Shown here piece by piece: positions 24,988 through 33,515 of a stretch of DNA of 38,760 nucleotides. The notes beneath the pieces are model-generated. The model ran no database searches, was not told the origin of the DNA, and saw only the letters and a program-made list of their open reading frames with translations. Every line of letters starts with the position of its first letter. Position 1 is the first letter of the stretch. A program made the translations under genes and the position numbers. Origin of the DNA: an uncultured Clostridia bacterium (GTDB lineage: Bacteria; Bacillota; Clostridia; Oscillospirales; Ruminococcaceae); the NCBI GenBank assembly GCA_944386285.1, contig CALXAM010000026.1, positions 1 through 38,760 of the forward strand, read 5' to 3'.

Positions 24988-25275
24988 CTATTTTACTGAT
25001 TGTCTTTTCGCGCCTGTCTTACTTGTATATAAAACAATTCCAAGGCTGCTTTCAGGAAAAGGCCTGTCGATTGTAATAAATGCTTTTGGTTCTCCGGCAC
25101 TGATGCTTCCTCGTACCGGGAAAAAATCTTCTACATAATACTGCTCAAGTTTCGAATTATACAGACATTCCCCTTTTTGAAGCCGGCGATATCCTGATTG
25201 AAACAAACAATAAAGCGATGTTTTCCCCGAGGAACTGTTTAACACACTGTCCACCAAAAGTGCAACACGCCGCAT
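24988..25275 (-). CDS. Hypothetical small protein
   Basis: This 95-aa reading frame is supported mainly by a strong AAGGAGGGG 6 nt before its ATG and by its terminator. A TGATATGAT extended -10-like sequence lies upstream (near 25315). The product starts MRRVALLVDSVLNSSSGKTSLY, is mostly polar with no signal or membrane helix, and contains YNSKLEQYYVEDFFPVRGS, which might be beta-strands. I recognise no family. It lies 93 bp downstream of the beta-mannosidase gene with no clear terminator between, so it may also be reached by that transcript. Confidence 0.6.
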   Translation of the reverse strand: MRRVALLVDSVLNSSSGKTSLYCLFQSGYRRLQKGECLYNSKLEQYYVEDFFPVRGSISAGEPKAFITIDRPFPESSLGIVLYTSKTGAKRQSVK

Positions 25276-25368
25276 GTTTCCCCTCCTTTATGACTTACAT
25301 CTGTTCTTGTAATATCATATCAAAAGAGGTGTCCCATTAACAGGACTTTATAAAAAAACATTCATAAA

Positions 25369-27807
25369 CTACTCACCAATATCCGCGATACAACAAATTT
25401 CTATTCCCTGTTTCATATCCTCCAAACTTGCAGCATTTCCACCAAGCCATTTTTCAACCTTCAAAACAACAGGTTGGTCGTCTACCAAGTCAACAAAGTT
25501 GTCTGATAAAACCACATCTGTGTTCTGAAAGCGCACAAATACACCTTTTGCAAATGTGTCTGTTGACAATGTAATCGTCATTTCGTCATTCTCCTGACGA
25601 AGATCCGCTGTAATTGTCGGCTGAATCCATTCAAAATGCTTCGGTTTTACAAACAGAGAAGAACGTTTTGTTAACAGTTTTCCGTTTTCGTCATATAGTT
25701 CATACACAAAGAATCGATTATACTTTGCATCTTTCACACTTTCCGTCAAATCAAGCGCTGGAAGTTTTACGGAAGACAATGCCGGACAAATCACATCCTG
25801 TTCTCCTTGAACAATCGCTTCAAATACATTGTTTCGCACTGACCAGCGAATATGACATTTTGCGTCATGAAGTGTTTCATTGGAAAGCGCGAGCATAACG
25901 GAGTAATCCTGTTCAAATGCAGCAAGCAAAATCGGTGCAAAAAAGCGTTTTGCCTCATAATGAAGCGCTTTCCATCGCCCGAACGAATCAATTGAAGCCC
26001 AGCTTGCCACTGGCCAACAATCGTTTACCTGCCAATACAAAGCACCCATACAACGACCGCGATTTGCACGCCAATGTTCAATCGCATGTCGCATCGCATC
26101 CGCCTGTAAAAGCTGAGAAGTATACACAAGCATTTTGAAATCTTTTGGATATAAATAATCCTCCGATAAATAGTGCAGCATTTTTTGATTTCCGCCTACA
26201 CATTTCTGATGACTTTCCATCACACGAGAAAACGGATTCATATCCTTAGCTGTTGCAAAACTTTCACAAGTCTTGATATCCGGAAAAGATTCAAATCCAA
26301 ATTCAGAGCAAAACCGGAAATAGGTATCACGGAAATAAGTAAAGGGCTTACCGCCGTGCCAAACCTCCCAACAATGCATATCACCGCGATTCTCATCTGC
26401 CGGATCATCAAACCCACCACCCGACGAAGGACTGGACGGCCAATAAAATGTATCCGGTGCATATTGCTCACATAAATCAGGCAGCAGCTGCTCATACAAA
26501 TACAGATAATCCAGCTTAGTACGTTCATTCTGCGGAATTTCCCAGTTTAACCATGCTGTTTCCATTTCATTATTTCCACAAAGCAAACCTAAACTTGCAT
26601 GGTTACGGATTCGTTTCATATTCTCAATAAATTCGGGGATAAGATTTGCTTCAAAGGAAGCACTCATCCGATACGTTGCGCATGCAAACATGAAATCCTG
26701 CCACACAATCAGTCCTAATTCATCGCATAAATCAAAGAACCAATCATCTGGATAATAACCACCACCCCATACACGGATACAGTTGTAGTTTGCACGAATG
26801 CAATCATTCAACAAATCATTGGTACGCTGTTTTGTGACACGTGATAAAAAATTGTCCTCTGGAATATAGTCAGCACCCATTGCAAAGAGCTTGTGACCGT
26901 TTACTACAAAACAGAACTCATTTCCATAGGAATCCGCAGCTGTACTGACCGTCAATGTTCTTAGTCCAACGCGAATCGATTTACTATCGCAACATAATGC
27001 ATCTTTATCAACAACTTCTACCGTTACTGTGTAAAGCGGTTGACTTCCCCAACCATTTGGCCACCAAAGCCGAGGGTGTTCAATCAAAATATCAGGACTC
27101 GATTTAAATGTATCCACAATGCGCTCGCCATCTGGAGACAAAACGATCGTATGAACATCGACTGGTGCCAACGCATCAATTTCCGGTATAATATGTAATC
27201 GCACTTTTCCATCGGACAAATGTGTTTGACGAACCCAAACATCCAAAATTCTAGCCGTACGATATCCGATCAGCTGAACATCCCGAAAGATTCCCATATC
27301 CGGCAGCTGCGGACCCCAATCCCAGCCATACATATAGTGGGCTTTTCGAATATGCTGATATCCGTCCACTGTCGTATGTGTAACACCCCATAAAGGATAT
27401 TTGCTCGCAGCTTCTCGCGCTGCCTGCATTGGTGAATGGATCTGTACTTCAATCGCATTGCTGCCTTGTACCACATGATCCTTCACATCAAACTCCCAAA
27501 TACGATGCATGTTCTTTGTAGAACCGATCCATTTGCCATTGATATAAATTTCAGCTAATGTATCCACACCTTCAAACCGAAGCAGCAGTTTTTCATTGTG
27601 CAGCATTTCTTCTTCTACATCAAATACTGCTGTAAAGGTGCATCCCTTTTCACATAATTCACGTGCTTTATATTCATTCAGTCCATAAAACGGATCTTCA
27701 ATCATGTGATTCTCGTACAAAATCGAATACAACGAACACGGAACAGTACCGTTGAGTCCTGTAAAATTCTCATACGTAAGCATCCATTCCCGAATATGCT
27801 GAACCAC
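25369..27807 (-). CDS. Beta-mannosidase, glycoside hydrolase family 2
   Basis: The 812-aa protein removes non-reducing beta-linked mannose from oligosaccharides in the cytoplasm (no signal peptide). The sugar-binding domain is at about 1-180 with the beta-mannosidase signature MYGWDWGPQLPDMG (159-172). It is followed by the Ig-like domain (about 185-290) and the TIM barrel with acid/base Glu414 (GNNEMETAW) and nucleophile Glu502 (CSEFGFES). C-terminal beta domains follow. WGGGYYPDDWFFDLCDELGLIVWQDFMFACATY is also typical, as are the QVNDCWPV end-of-barrel residues. The start is GTG 27807 behind GAGGGGGAGA. It has its own promoter and no sugar transporter beside it; it could supply a mannoside-using pathway encoded elsewhere. 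Confidence 0.93.
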   Translation of the reverse strand: MVQHIREWMLTYENFTGLNGTVPCSLYSILYENHMIEDPFYGLNEYKARELCEKGCTFTAVFDVEEEMLHNEKLLLRFEGVDTLAEIYINGKWIGSTKNMHRIWEFDVKDHVVQGSNAIEVQIHSPMQAAREAASKYPLWGVTHTTVDGYQHIRKAHYMYGWDWGPQLPDMGIFRDVQLIGYRTARILDVWVRQTHLSDGKVRLHIIPEIDALAPVDVHTIVLSPDGERIVDTFKSSPDILIEHPRLWWPNGWGSQPLYTVTVEVVDKDALCCDSKSIRVGLRTLTVSTAADSYGNEFCFVVNGHKLFAMGADYIPEDNFLSRVTKQRTNDLLNDCIRANYNCIRVWGGGYYPDDWFFDLCDELGLIVWQDFMFACATYRMSASFEANLIPEFIENMKRIRNHASLGLLCGNNEMETAWLNWEIPQNERTKLDYLYLYEQLLPDLCEQYAPDTFYWPSSPSSGGGFDDPADENRGDMHCWEVWHGGKPFTYFRDTYFRFCSEFGFESFPDIKTCESFATAKDMNPFSRVMESHQKCVGGNQKMLHYLSEDYLYPKDFKMLVYTSQLLQADAMRHAIEHWRANRGRCMGALYWQVNDCWPVASWASIDSFGRWKALHYEAKRFFAPILLAAFEQDYSVMLALSNETLHDAKCHIRWSVRNNVFEAIVQGEQDVICPALSSVKLPALDLTESVKDAKYNRFFVYELYDENGKLLTKRSSLFVKPKHFEWIQPTITADLRQENDEMTITLSTDTFAKGVFVRFQNTDVVLSDNFVDLVDDQPVVLKVEKWLGGNAASLEDMKQGIEICCIADIGE

Positions 27808-27837
27808 AGTTCTCCCCCTCTTTTTTCTTTTTCTTTA

Positions 27838-27866
27838 AGTGTATCATAGCTGCAGACAACTTTCAA
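27838..27866 (-). promoter_or_regulatory. Promoter of the beta-mannosidase gene
   Basis: On the minus strand TTGAAA (27866-27861), 17-bp spacer, TACACT (27843-27838) with TGA before it. Just upstream, at 27873-27889, is the dyad TATTTG-N5-CAAATA, with a related TATTTGTATATTTG copy near 27914. Either could be an activator or repressor site (inference). Confidence 0.7.
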
Positions 27867-27934
27867 GCGTTTCTATTTGATATACAAATAAGAATTTTGT
27901 CGAATAATACTACTATTTGTATATTTGCTTTCTA

Positions 27935-27968
27935 TAAAAAAGCGTCTCTCTTCTTAAAGAGAGACGCT
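27935..27968 (-). terminator. Terminator of the lipoprotein gene
   Basis: Stem AGCGTCTCTCT/AGAGAGACGCT (27941-27951 with 27958-27968), followed on the minus strand by TTTTTTATAG, 9 nt past the stop codon. Confidence 0.88.
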
Positions 27969-27977
27969 CATATCGCA

Positions 27978-28760
27978 TTACAAATTTGCATATTTCAGTA
28001 CAGTACAAATTCCTGAACCGTTAAATGAAACGAGAAAAAATGAAGCATCAGAATCGTCCTTCCGCTCCGTATAACTCAGCGTCACACTGTTTAGTGTTTG
28101 TTGCTGCAATTCTTGTACAGGTGTTTCTGTTGGATGTTCCTTATAAAACGCATCTGCACCTTCTTTAAAACGCTCTTGCATTTCTTGTGAGAGATCTGTT
28201 GTCTGTGTCACACTGCAGAACCGGCATCCTTTTTCAAAACCAATCACATTCTCAGCATCATACACTTCTTTATTCGGAAGGACTTGTTTTAAGGATTCGT
28301 TTCCATCTTCAGAAACAATAATTTGATTTACATACTCTGCTTTCTGGACATCAGCCTTTTGATTTGCAAACTCTTTTTCAACTGTTTGCAATAGCACCGT
28401 ATAATTCTCCTCTGATGCTTCTGGCAGATAAACTGAAACTGCCCAAAGTGCCATATCATTCCCATCTGCAGTAGGGAAAAATGACACTTGAATCTCTGCA
28501 TCATTTCCAAATAAACTTCCGTCTATCGTATAACTTTTTTCATAATCAAGATCGCCCGCTGTGCCTATTTCCTTTATTTGAAAATCGGATTCATCTTTGT
28601 CAAGTGCCTTAAATACTTCTTGCGGCGTCATATGCCACTTTAGCCCAGGATCATTTAACTCTCCATATTCCGTTACCGTCTGTGCAGGTGCACATGAAGT
28701 GAGCAAAAACAAACATACGCCCACTGCAATCCGAGTCAACAAACGAAGTTGTTTTCTCAT
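27978..28760 (-). CDS. Hypothetical lipoprotein
   Basis: This protein of about 260 aa has a lipoprotein signal: a basic start (MRKQLRLLTR), a hydrophobic core and lipobox LLTSC. The mature part is acidic and soluble, with a segment TPQEVFKAL and a repeated strand-rich pattern but no family I recognise. Only one CxxC-like pair is visible (GCRFC). ATG 28760 lies 6 nt after CAGGTG; GTG 28769 overlaps that site. The gene is monocistronic with its own terminator. Surface-bound; role unknown. Confidence 0.75.
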   Translation of the reverse strand: MRKQLRLLTRIAVGVCLFLLTSCAPAQTVTEYGELNDPGLKWHMTPQEVFKALDKDESDFQIKEIGTAGDLDYEKSYTIDGSLFGNDAEIQVSFFPTADGNDMALWAVSVYLPEASEENYTVLLQTVEKEFANQKADVQKAEYVNQIIVSEDGNESLKQVLPNKEVYDAENVIGFEKGCRFCSVTQTTDLSQEMQERFKEGADAFYKEHPTETPVQELQQQTLNSVTLSYTERKDDSDASFFLVSFNGSGICTVLKYANL

Positions 28761-28899
28761 TTCAAGCACCTGTTTTTTATAAAAATTAAAATTATTTTGA
28801 TTTCACCTTTACAATATTATGTGATGCAAATTTTGTTAATTATATTTTAAAAGAACCAGCCATTTTCACTTTCAATAAATTGATTTTCTATTTCTACAC

Positions 28900-28936
28900 A
28901 AAAAAACAGCGTATCAAAATGATACGCTGTTTTTTT
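28900..28936. terminator. Terminator of the opp operon
   Basis: Stem 28900-28915 with 28921-28936 (AAAAAAACAGCGTATC arm, loop AAAAT) gives a T7 tail on the minus strand right after the stop of the 66-aa gene. The sequence is nearly symmetric, so it can work in both directions. Confidence 0.9.
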
Positions 28937-29136
28937 TAACGCATAAAAAAGAACCAAATCACCAAGACAAAGAATCCACCAACAATCAATACAGCCGGAA
29001 GTAAAACTAGCAATGCAGCAATAATCATTGCCAATGCATCATTTTTTTCAAGCGGTGTATTTTTCAGTGTCTTTTTAAACGATTCTTCACTTGCTTTCTG
29101 ATCAACCACACGGCCAATCTTCCGTTTAAAAAACAT
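28936..29136 (-). CDS. 66-aa membrane protein at the end of the opp operon
   Basis: This small protein starts at ATG 29136 behind ACGGAGAA, 18 bp after oppF, and its stop codon lies in the terminator, so it belongs to the opp transcript. Residues 1-33 are polar and basic (MFFKRKIGRVVDQK..). Residues 34-65 are continuously hydrophobic (LAMIIAALLVLLPAVLIVGG onward), enough for one long or two short helices, ending in FFMR. It has no recognisable family. Possible roles are a small transporter subunit or regulator of the modified Opp complex, but this rests only on position. Confidence 0.75.
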   Translation of the reverse strand: MFFKRKIGRVVDQKASEESFKKTLKNTPLEKNDALAMIIAALLVLLPAVLIVGGFFVLVIWFFFMR

Positions 29137-29154
29137 AATATTCTCCGTTTCGCG

Positions 29155-30714
29155 TTATTCAATCACTGCATGATCGAGCGGATGATGACAAGCCACAAAA
29201 TGACCCGGACGAAGTTCACGGAACTCTGGTGTAACCATTTCACAAATGTCAGTGCAATATTTACACCGTGTATGGAACTTACAACCTTTCGGCGGACGAA
29301 TCGGGCTCGGAATATCGCCTTCCAACGGAATGGACTGCTTACGATTTTCTACATCGGTTGTTGGAATTGCAAGCAGAAGAGCCTCTGTATACGGATGCAG
29401 CGGATGATCAAACATCTCCTGCGACTCACAGAGTTCAACCATATTACCAAGATACATAACACCAATTCGGTCACTAATATATTTGACGACACTCAAGTCA
29501 TGTGAAATGAACAAATAGGTCAGATTCTCTTTCTCTTTCAAGTCCTCCAACAGATTGATTACCTGCGACTGAATCGATACGTCAAGTGCAGAAACTGCCT
29601 CGTCACAGACAACAAATTTCGGTTTCATTGCAAGAGAACGTGCAATGCCGATACGCTGCCGCTGACCACCCGAGAACTGATGCGGATAGCGATGAATCAT
29701 ATACGGCGCCAATCCACAGTCATCCATGATCTTCATGACATAATCCTGAATGCGTTCGTCATTTTTTGTAAAGAATTTATGCGCAACCGGACCCTCACCA
29801 ATGATCTGTCCTACAGTCATACGCGGATTCAAAGAAGAATAAGGATCTTGGAAAATAAGCTGCATATCACGGCGAAGTTTGCGCATTTCCGAATATTCCA
29901 AACGCGCCAAATCGATTCCGTCACTACGATACTGCTCATACTTTTTAAAATTCTCATCTTCTGCATATTGTGCACGAAGTTTCTCAATCTGCTCATGTGC
30001 TGCAGCAAGTTCCTTTTGTTTTGTATCAATCTGGCTGCTGAGTGTATTGAGCTGGTTGGAAAGTGATGCAACCTTAGAATCCAAAGACGTTGTTTTCTTA
30101 TTTTTTTCTTTCTGAGAAGCAATTTTACCTTCAAGACAATTCTTTTTAATCTGCACATTATTTTCTTTTTCGCGCAGTGCAGCCAATTCAACTGCAATAT
30201 GATATGTCTTCAAATAAGCTGCTGAAACAGGAGCCAAATCTTTGGCAACAATCAAACCACCAACCAGATTGGTAAGATCATAAAGTTTCGTATCTGCTTC
30301 ACGCACAATTCTTGCACGCTCATCCGCATGAACTTTCTGATCATGCTCATTCATCTTCTCATAGGAATCAAGATACTCTTGCTTTTTCTTTTGGGCCAGC
30401 AGCATTTGATCCCGCAGCGCGCTCAACTTCTGATAGGTATTTTTTGCATATTTAGGAGCCACTTCATCAAGTGACCGTCCAAAATACATCGTCTTTCCTT
30501 CGGTTTGATGATACAGCTGAAGCAATACACGTCCGAACGTAGATTTACCGCAGCCCGACTCACCTACAAGGCCCAGTGTTTCGCCTTCATAAATATCAAT
30601 CGAAATACCGTCATTTGCTCTGACATACAGCTGTTCCTGACGGAGTTTTTCTTTTTTTACTGGAAAGTATTGTTTTAAGTTTGAAATTGAGAGTAAGATC
30701 TTTTTATCTTGCAT
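29155..30714 (-). CDS. oppF: Oligopeptide ABC transporter ATPase OppF with a large internal insertion
   Basis: The 519-aa protein is one of two ATPases that power peptide import. It has Walker A GESGCGKST (51-59), Q-loop LIFQDPYSSLNPRM (286-299), signature FSGGQRQRIGIARSL (347-361), Walker B FVVCDEAVSALD (367-378), the H-loop FISHDLS, and the C-terminal oligopeptide-type cysteine motif GCKFHTRCKYCTDIC. Normal OppF proteins are about 310-330 aa with about 40 residues between Walker A and the Q-loop. Here some 190 extra residues (about 82-272) sit there, rich in Lys, Glu and Gln with heptad-like spacing (VASLSNQLNTLSSQIDTKQK), so probably coiled coil. The reading frame is intact and all ATPase motifs remain. 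The start overlaps oppD by 11 nt. Confidence 0.93.
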   Translation of the reverse strand: MQDKKILLSISNLKQYFPVKKEKLRQEQLYVRANDGISIDIYEGETLGLVGESGCGKSTFGRVLLQLYHQTEGKTMYFGRSLDEVAPKYAKNTYQKLSALRDQMLLAQKKKQEYLDSYEKMNEHDQKVHADERARIVREADTKLYDLTNLVGGLIVAKDLAPVSAAYLKTYHIAVELAALREKENNVQIKKNCLEGKIASQKEKNKKTTSLDSKVASLSNQLNTLSSQIDTKQKELAAAHEQIEKLRAQYAEDENFKKYEQYRSDGIDLARLEYSEMRKLRRDMQLIFQDPYSSLNPRMTVGQIIGEGPVAHKFFTKNDERIQDYVMKIMDDCGLAPYMIHRYPHQFSGGQRQRIGIARSLAMKPKFVVCDEAVSALDVSIQSQVINLLEDLKEKENLTYLFISHDLSVVKYISDRIGVMYLGNMVELCESQEMFDHPLHPYTEALLLAIPTTDVENRKQSIPLEGDIPSPIRPPKGCKFHTRCKYCTDICEMVTPEFRELRPGHFVACHHPLDHAVIE

Positions 30715-31693
30715 GACGCGCCTCCTTCTCCGGATAGAAGCAACGAATCATATGATTGTCCTCCACCTGCACAAGCTCCGGCTCTTCTTCCATGCAGCGC
30801 TCTGTACAATATTTGCAGCGCGGTGCAAATTTGCATCCTTTCGGCAAATCAAGCGGATGCGGCACAGCGCCCGGAATTGCCTCCAGGCGAACACCAGCAG
30901 GCATATCCAAACGCGGAATAGAAGTCATCAGGCCCTCTGTATATGGATGGGAATAACTGTTTTTGCCGAAAATCGTGTCAACAGAAGCCATCTCCACAAC
31001 TTGTCCGCAATACATAACAGCCACATCATCCGCCATTTCGTTAATGACGCCAAGGTCATGCGTAATAAACAGAATAGACGTACCTTTTTCGCGTTTCAGC
31101 TCATTCATAAGATGCAAAATCTGCGCCTGAATCGTTACGTCCAAAGCAGTGGTCGGCTCGTCTGCAATCAACAGATGCGGTTCGCAAGCCAAAGCCATTG
31201 CAATCATAACACGCTGACGCATACCGCCGGAAAGCTGATGCGGATATTGTTTTGCAACCGCTTCCGGATTCGGAATTTTAACAGCAGCCAACATCTCCAC
31301 TGCTTTTTTCAGCGCTTCTTTTTTCTTCATGTGCTGATGCACAATATAAGACTCTGCAATCTGTTTCCCAATGGTAAACACAGGATTTAAACTCGTCATT
31401 GGCTCCTGGAAAATAACAGAAATTTCGTTGCCACGGATTTTATACATCTCATCCATAGAACACTCTTTAATGTTTTTTCCATTGAATATAATTTCGCCGC
31501 TGTCAATATAACCGTTACCGTCTAAAAGCTTTAAAATGCTCATTGCAGAGACGCTCTTACCAGAGCCAGACTCACCAACAACACCAAGCGTTTTACCTTC
31601 CTCAACCTGATAGGAAACGCCGTTTACCGCTTTGACGATGCCGCGTTTTGTTTTAAAATATGTGTGCAAATCATGCAGCTCTAACAATGCCAT
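30704..31693 (-). CDS. oppD: Oligopeptide ABC transporter ATPase OppD
   Basis: This 329-aa ATPase of normal length shows Walker A GESGSGKS, Q-loop VIFQEPMTSLNPVF, signature LSGGMRQRVMIAMAL, Walker B LLIADEPTTALD, the H-loop FITHDLG and the C-terminal GCKFAPRCKYCTERC motif of the peptide/nickel family. It pairs with OppF as a heterodimer on the cytoplasmic side. Unlike OppF it has no insertion. AGGAGGAA precedes the ATG; it starts 12 bp after oppC and overlaps oppF at the end, so synthesis is coupled. Confidence 0.96.
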   Translation of the reverse strand: MALLELHDLHTYFKTKRGIVKAVNGVSYQVEEGKTLGVVGESGSGKSVSAMSILKLLDGNGYIDSGEIIFNGKNIKECSMDEMYKIRGNEISVIFQEPMTSLNPVFTIGKQIAESYIVHQHMKKKEALKKAVEMLAAVKIPNPEAVAKQYPHQLSGGMRQRVMIAMALACEPHLLIADEPTTALDVTIQAQILHLMNELKREKGTSILFITHDLGVINEMADDVAVMYCGQVVEMASVDTIFGKNSYSHPYTEGLMTSIPRLDMPAGVRLEAIPGAVPHPLDLPKGCKFAPRCKYCTERCMEEEPELVQVEDNHMIRCFYPEKEARHAR

Positions 31694-31705
31694 CGACTAT
31701 TCCTC

Positions 31706-33502
31706 CTATCTGTCGTTCGATCTCGGGTCGATCGCGTCGCGCAGACCGTCGCCAATCAAGTTGATACTGATTGTAGACAAGCTGAGTGCCAATGACGGGA
31801 AGACCCAACGCCACCAATAATTCTGGATGACTGTAGAAGCCTGCGAACCATTGAGCATATTGCCCCATGTCGGTGTCGGCTCAACAACGCCAAAGCCTAA
31901 GAATGAAAGTGACGATTCAATCAACATACACGAAGCAAATGCCAATGTCGTATCGACAATTACAACGGTGATGACATTCGGAAGAATATGCTTAAAGATG
32001 ATGGACCATTCTTTAATACCCATTGCTTTCGCAGCAGTAACAAACTCTTTTTCACGCTCTGCAAGAATTTGCGCACGTACAAGACGTGCCAGTGAAGGCC
32101 ATGAAAGAACACCCAAAATCACCATGATTACAGCAATACGCTGAATCTCTGTAAGACTGTTACCCACGATAACAGACAGAATCATTGCAAACGGTAAAAA
32201 CGGAATCGACGCGACAATCTCAGCAAGACGCATTAAAATGTTATCCACTTTTCCACCGTAATAGCCGGAGAAGCCACCGATAATGACACCGATAATAACC
32301 GAAATAATAACGGAGATCGCACCGATTGTCATTGTCATACGTCCGCCTGCAATCAGACGTGTAAAGATATCACGACCAAAACCATCTGTACCCATCAGAT
32401 AGCCGGACAAACCACTTGTCTGCACTTTGCCATCTTCTGTGATAATGTAGTTCTGATAATATCCATTCGAAATCTGAGCAGCATTTGTGACAACCGGAAC
32501 CTTTGTCTGACCGAAGTTATCTCTGCCCCATGCGATTACAGAACCGTCTTCCAAAATAGCAGTATAATGATATCTGCCGGCGCTGATCGATTTAATTTTT
32601 CCTTGTGCATCCTCCGGAACAAGCTTTTGACCATAGTCATCGCTGCCCCAAACATACACTTTACCGTCTTTTGTCAATGCAGCTGCTGTATTATCTGTAG
32701 ATGCCACATCAACAACATTTCCCTGAATCTCTTCTGGAATTTTGCTGAACAATGTCTCTTTTGACGAAAGTGCTGCAACTGTACCATCATCCAGCAAAGC
32801 AATTACTGTTGTACTGTTGGCTGCAATTTTTTCAATATGGCCCTGATGATCACCTGGAGAAACATCAATAATGTTTTCATTGCCCCACCAATAAAGCTCA
32901 CCATCTTCTGACACAGCAAAAGAAATCTGATATCCTGCAAGGATTTGTTTCACATCAACCATACCGCTGAGATCCATCGGAACCCTGCTTAAGCCTAAGC
33001 GATCATAGCCCCAAGTAAAAACTTCTCCGCGATCATTGAGTGCTAATACATGGTTTAAACCAGCTGAAATCTGCACAAGCTTTCCCATGTTCTCCGGAAC
33101 ATTCAAAAGCTTTTTATCCATCTGGCCCCATGAATAGTAGTTGCCATCTTTATCGATTCCCACACCAAATGTTGCGCCGCCTGAAATCTGTGCAGCATTA
33201 TTTTTCAATGCACTTGGAACACTTGTCATCGTAAAGCCAGGCGCAACGTTCTGCTGTGATACGTCCTGATATGTGACATCAAGCGGATAAAAAATCGGAA
33301 GAATAAAACAAGAAAGGAAAATCAGCAAGAAAACAATGCTGCCGATCATTGCAATTTTATTTTGACGGAAGTTCCGCACAACAGTGCGAAACGGGCTCTG
33401 CATTTGTTCTTCTTCCAAGATAGACAATTCACGTTTTGATCCAAGGAAAATCCGACGGAACATCCGCGAAAACGAGTTGGTTTTCTTTTTTTGACTGCTC
33501 AT
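31706..33502 (-). CDS. oppC: OppC permease carrying a seven-repeat RCC1-like propeller
   Basis: The 598-aa permease has TM1 at about 52-72 (IAMIGSIVFLLIFLSCFILPI). It then has about 270 extra residues (100-365) before the normal OppC core, which begins LMGTDGFGRDIFTRLIAGGRM (369 onward) and includes the EAA loop (EFVTAAKAMGIKEWSIIFKHILPN). The insertion contains seven RCC1-like repeats starting near 103, 142, 184, 222, 263, 303 and 341, each like ISAGxxHxxAxxxDGxVxxWG, with GQxxVP links. Repeat 4 lacks the WG pair. TM topology places it outside the cell. Usual OppC length is about 300 aa. ATG 33502 follows AAGGAGGAA; the frame is open to 33526. The insertion sits exactly in the TM1-TM2 loop and leaves the core intact. 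Confidence 0.95.
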   Translation of the reverse strand: MSSQKKKTNSFSRMFRRIFLGSKRELSILEEEQMQSPFRTVVRNFRQNKIAMIGSIVFLLIFLSCFILPIFYPLDVTYQDVSQQNVAPGFTMTSVPSALKNNAAQISGGATFGVGIDKDGNYYSWGQMDKKLLNVPENMGKLVQISAGLNHVLALNDRGEVFTWGYDRLGLSRVPMDLSGMVDVKQILAGYQISFAVSEDGELYWWGNENIIDVSPGDHQGHIEKIAANSTTVIALLDDGTVAALSSKETLFSKIPEEIQGNVVDVASTDNTAAALTKDGKVYVWGSDDYGQKLVPEDAQGKIKSISAGRYHYTAILEDGSVIAWGRDNFGQTKVPVVTNAAQISNGYYQNYIITEDGKVQTSGLSGYLMGTDGFGRDIFTRLIAGGRMTMTIGAISVIISVIIGVIIGGFSGYYGGKVDNILMRLAEIVASIPFLPFAMILSVIVGNSLTEIQRIAVIMVILGVLSWPSLARLVRAQILAEREKEFVTAAKAMGIKEWSIIFKHILPNVITVVIVDTTLAFASCMLIESSLSFLGFGVVEPTPTWGNMLNGSQASTVIQNYWWRWVFPSLALSLSTISINLIGDGLRDAIDPRSNDR

Positions 33503-33515
33503 CGCATCTTCCTCC

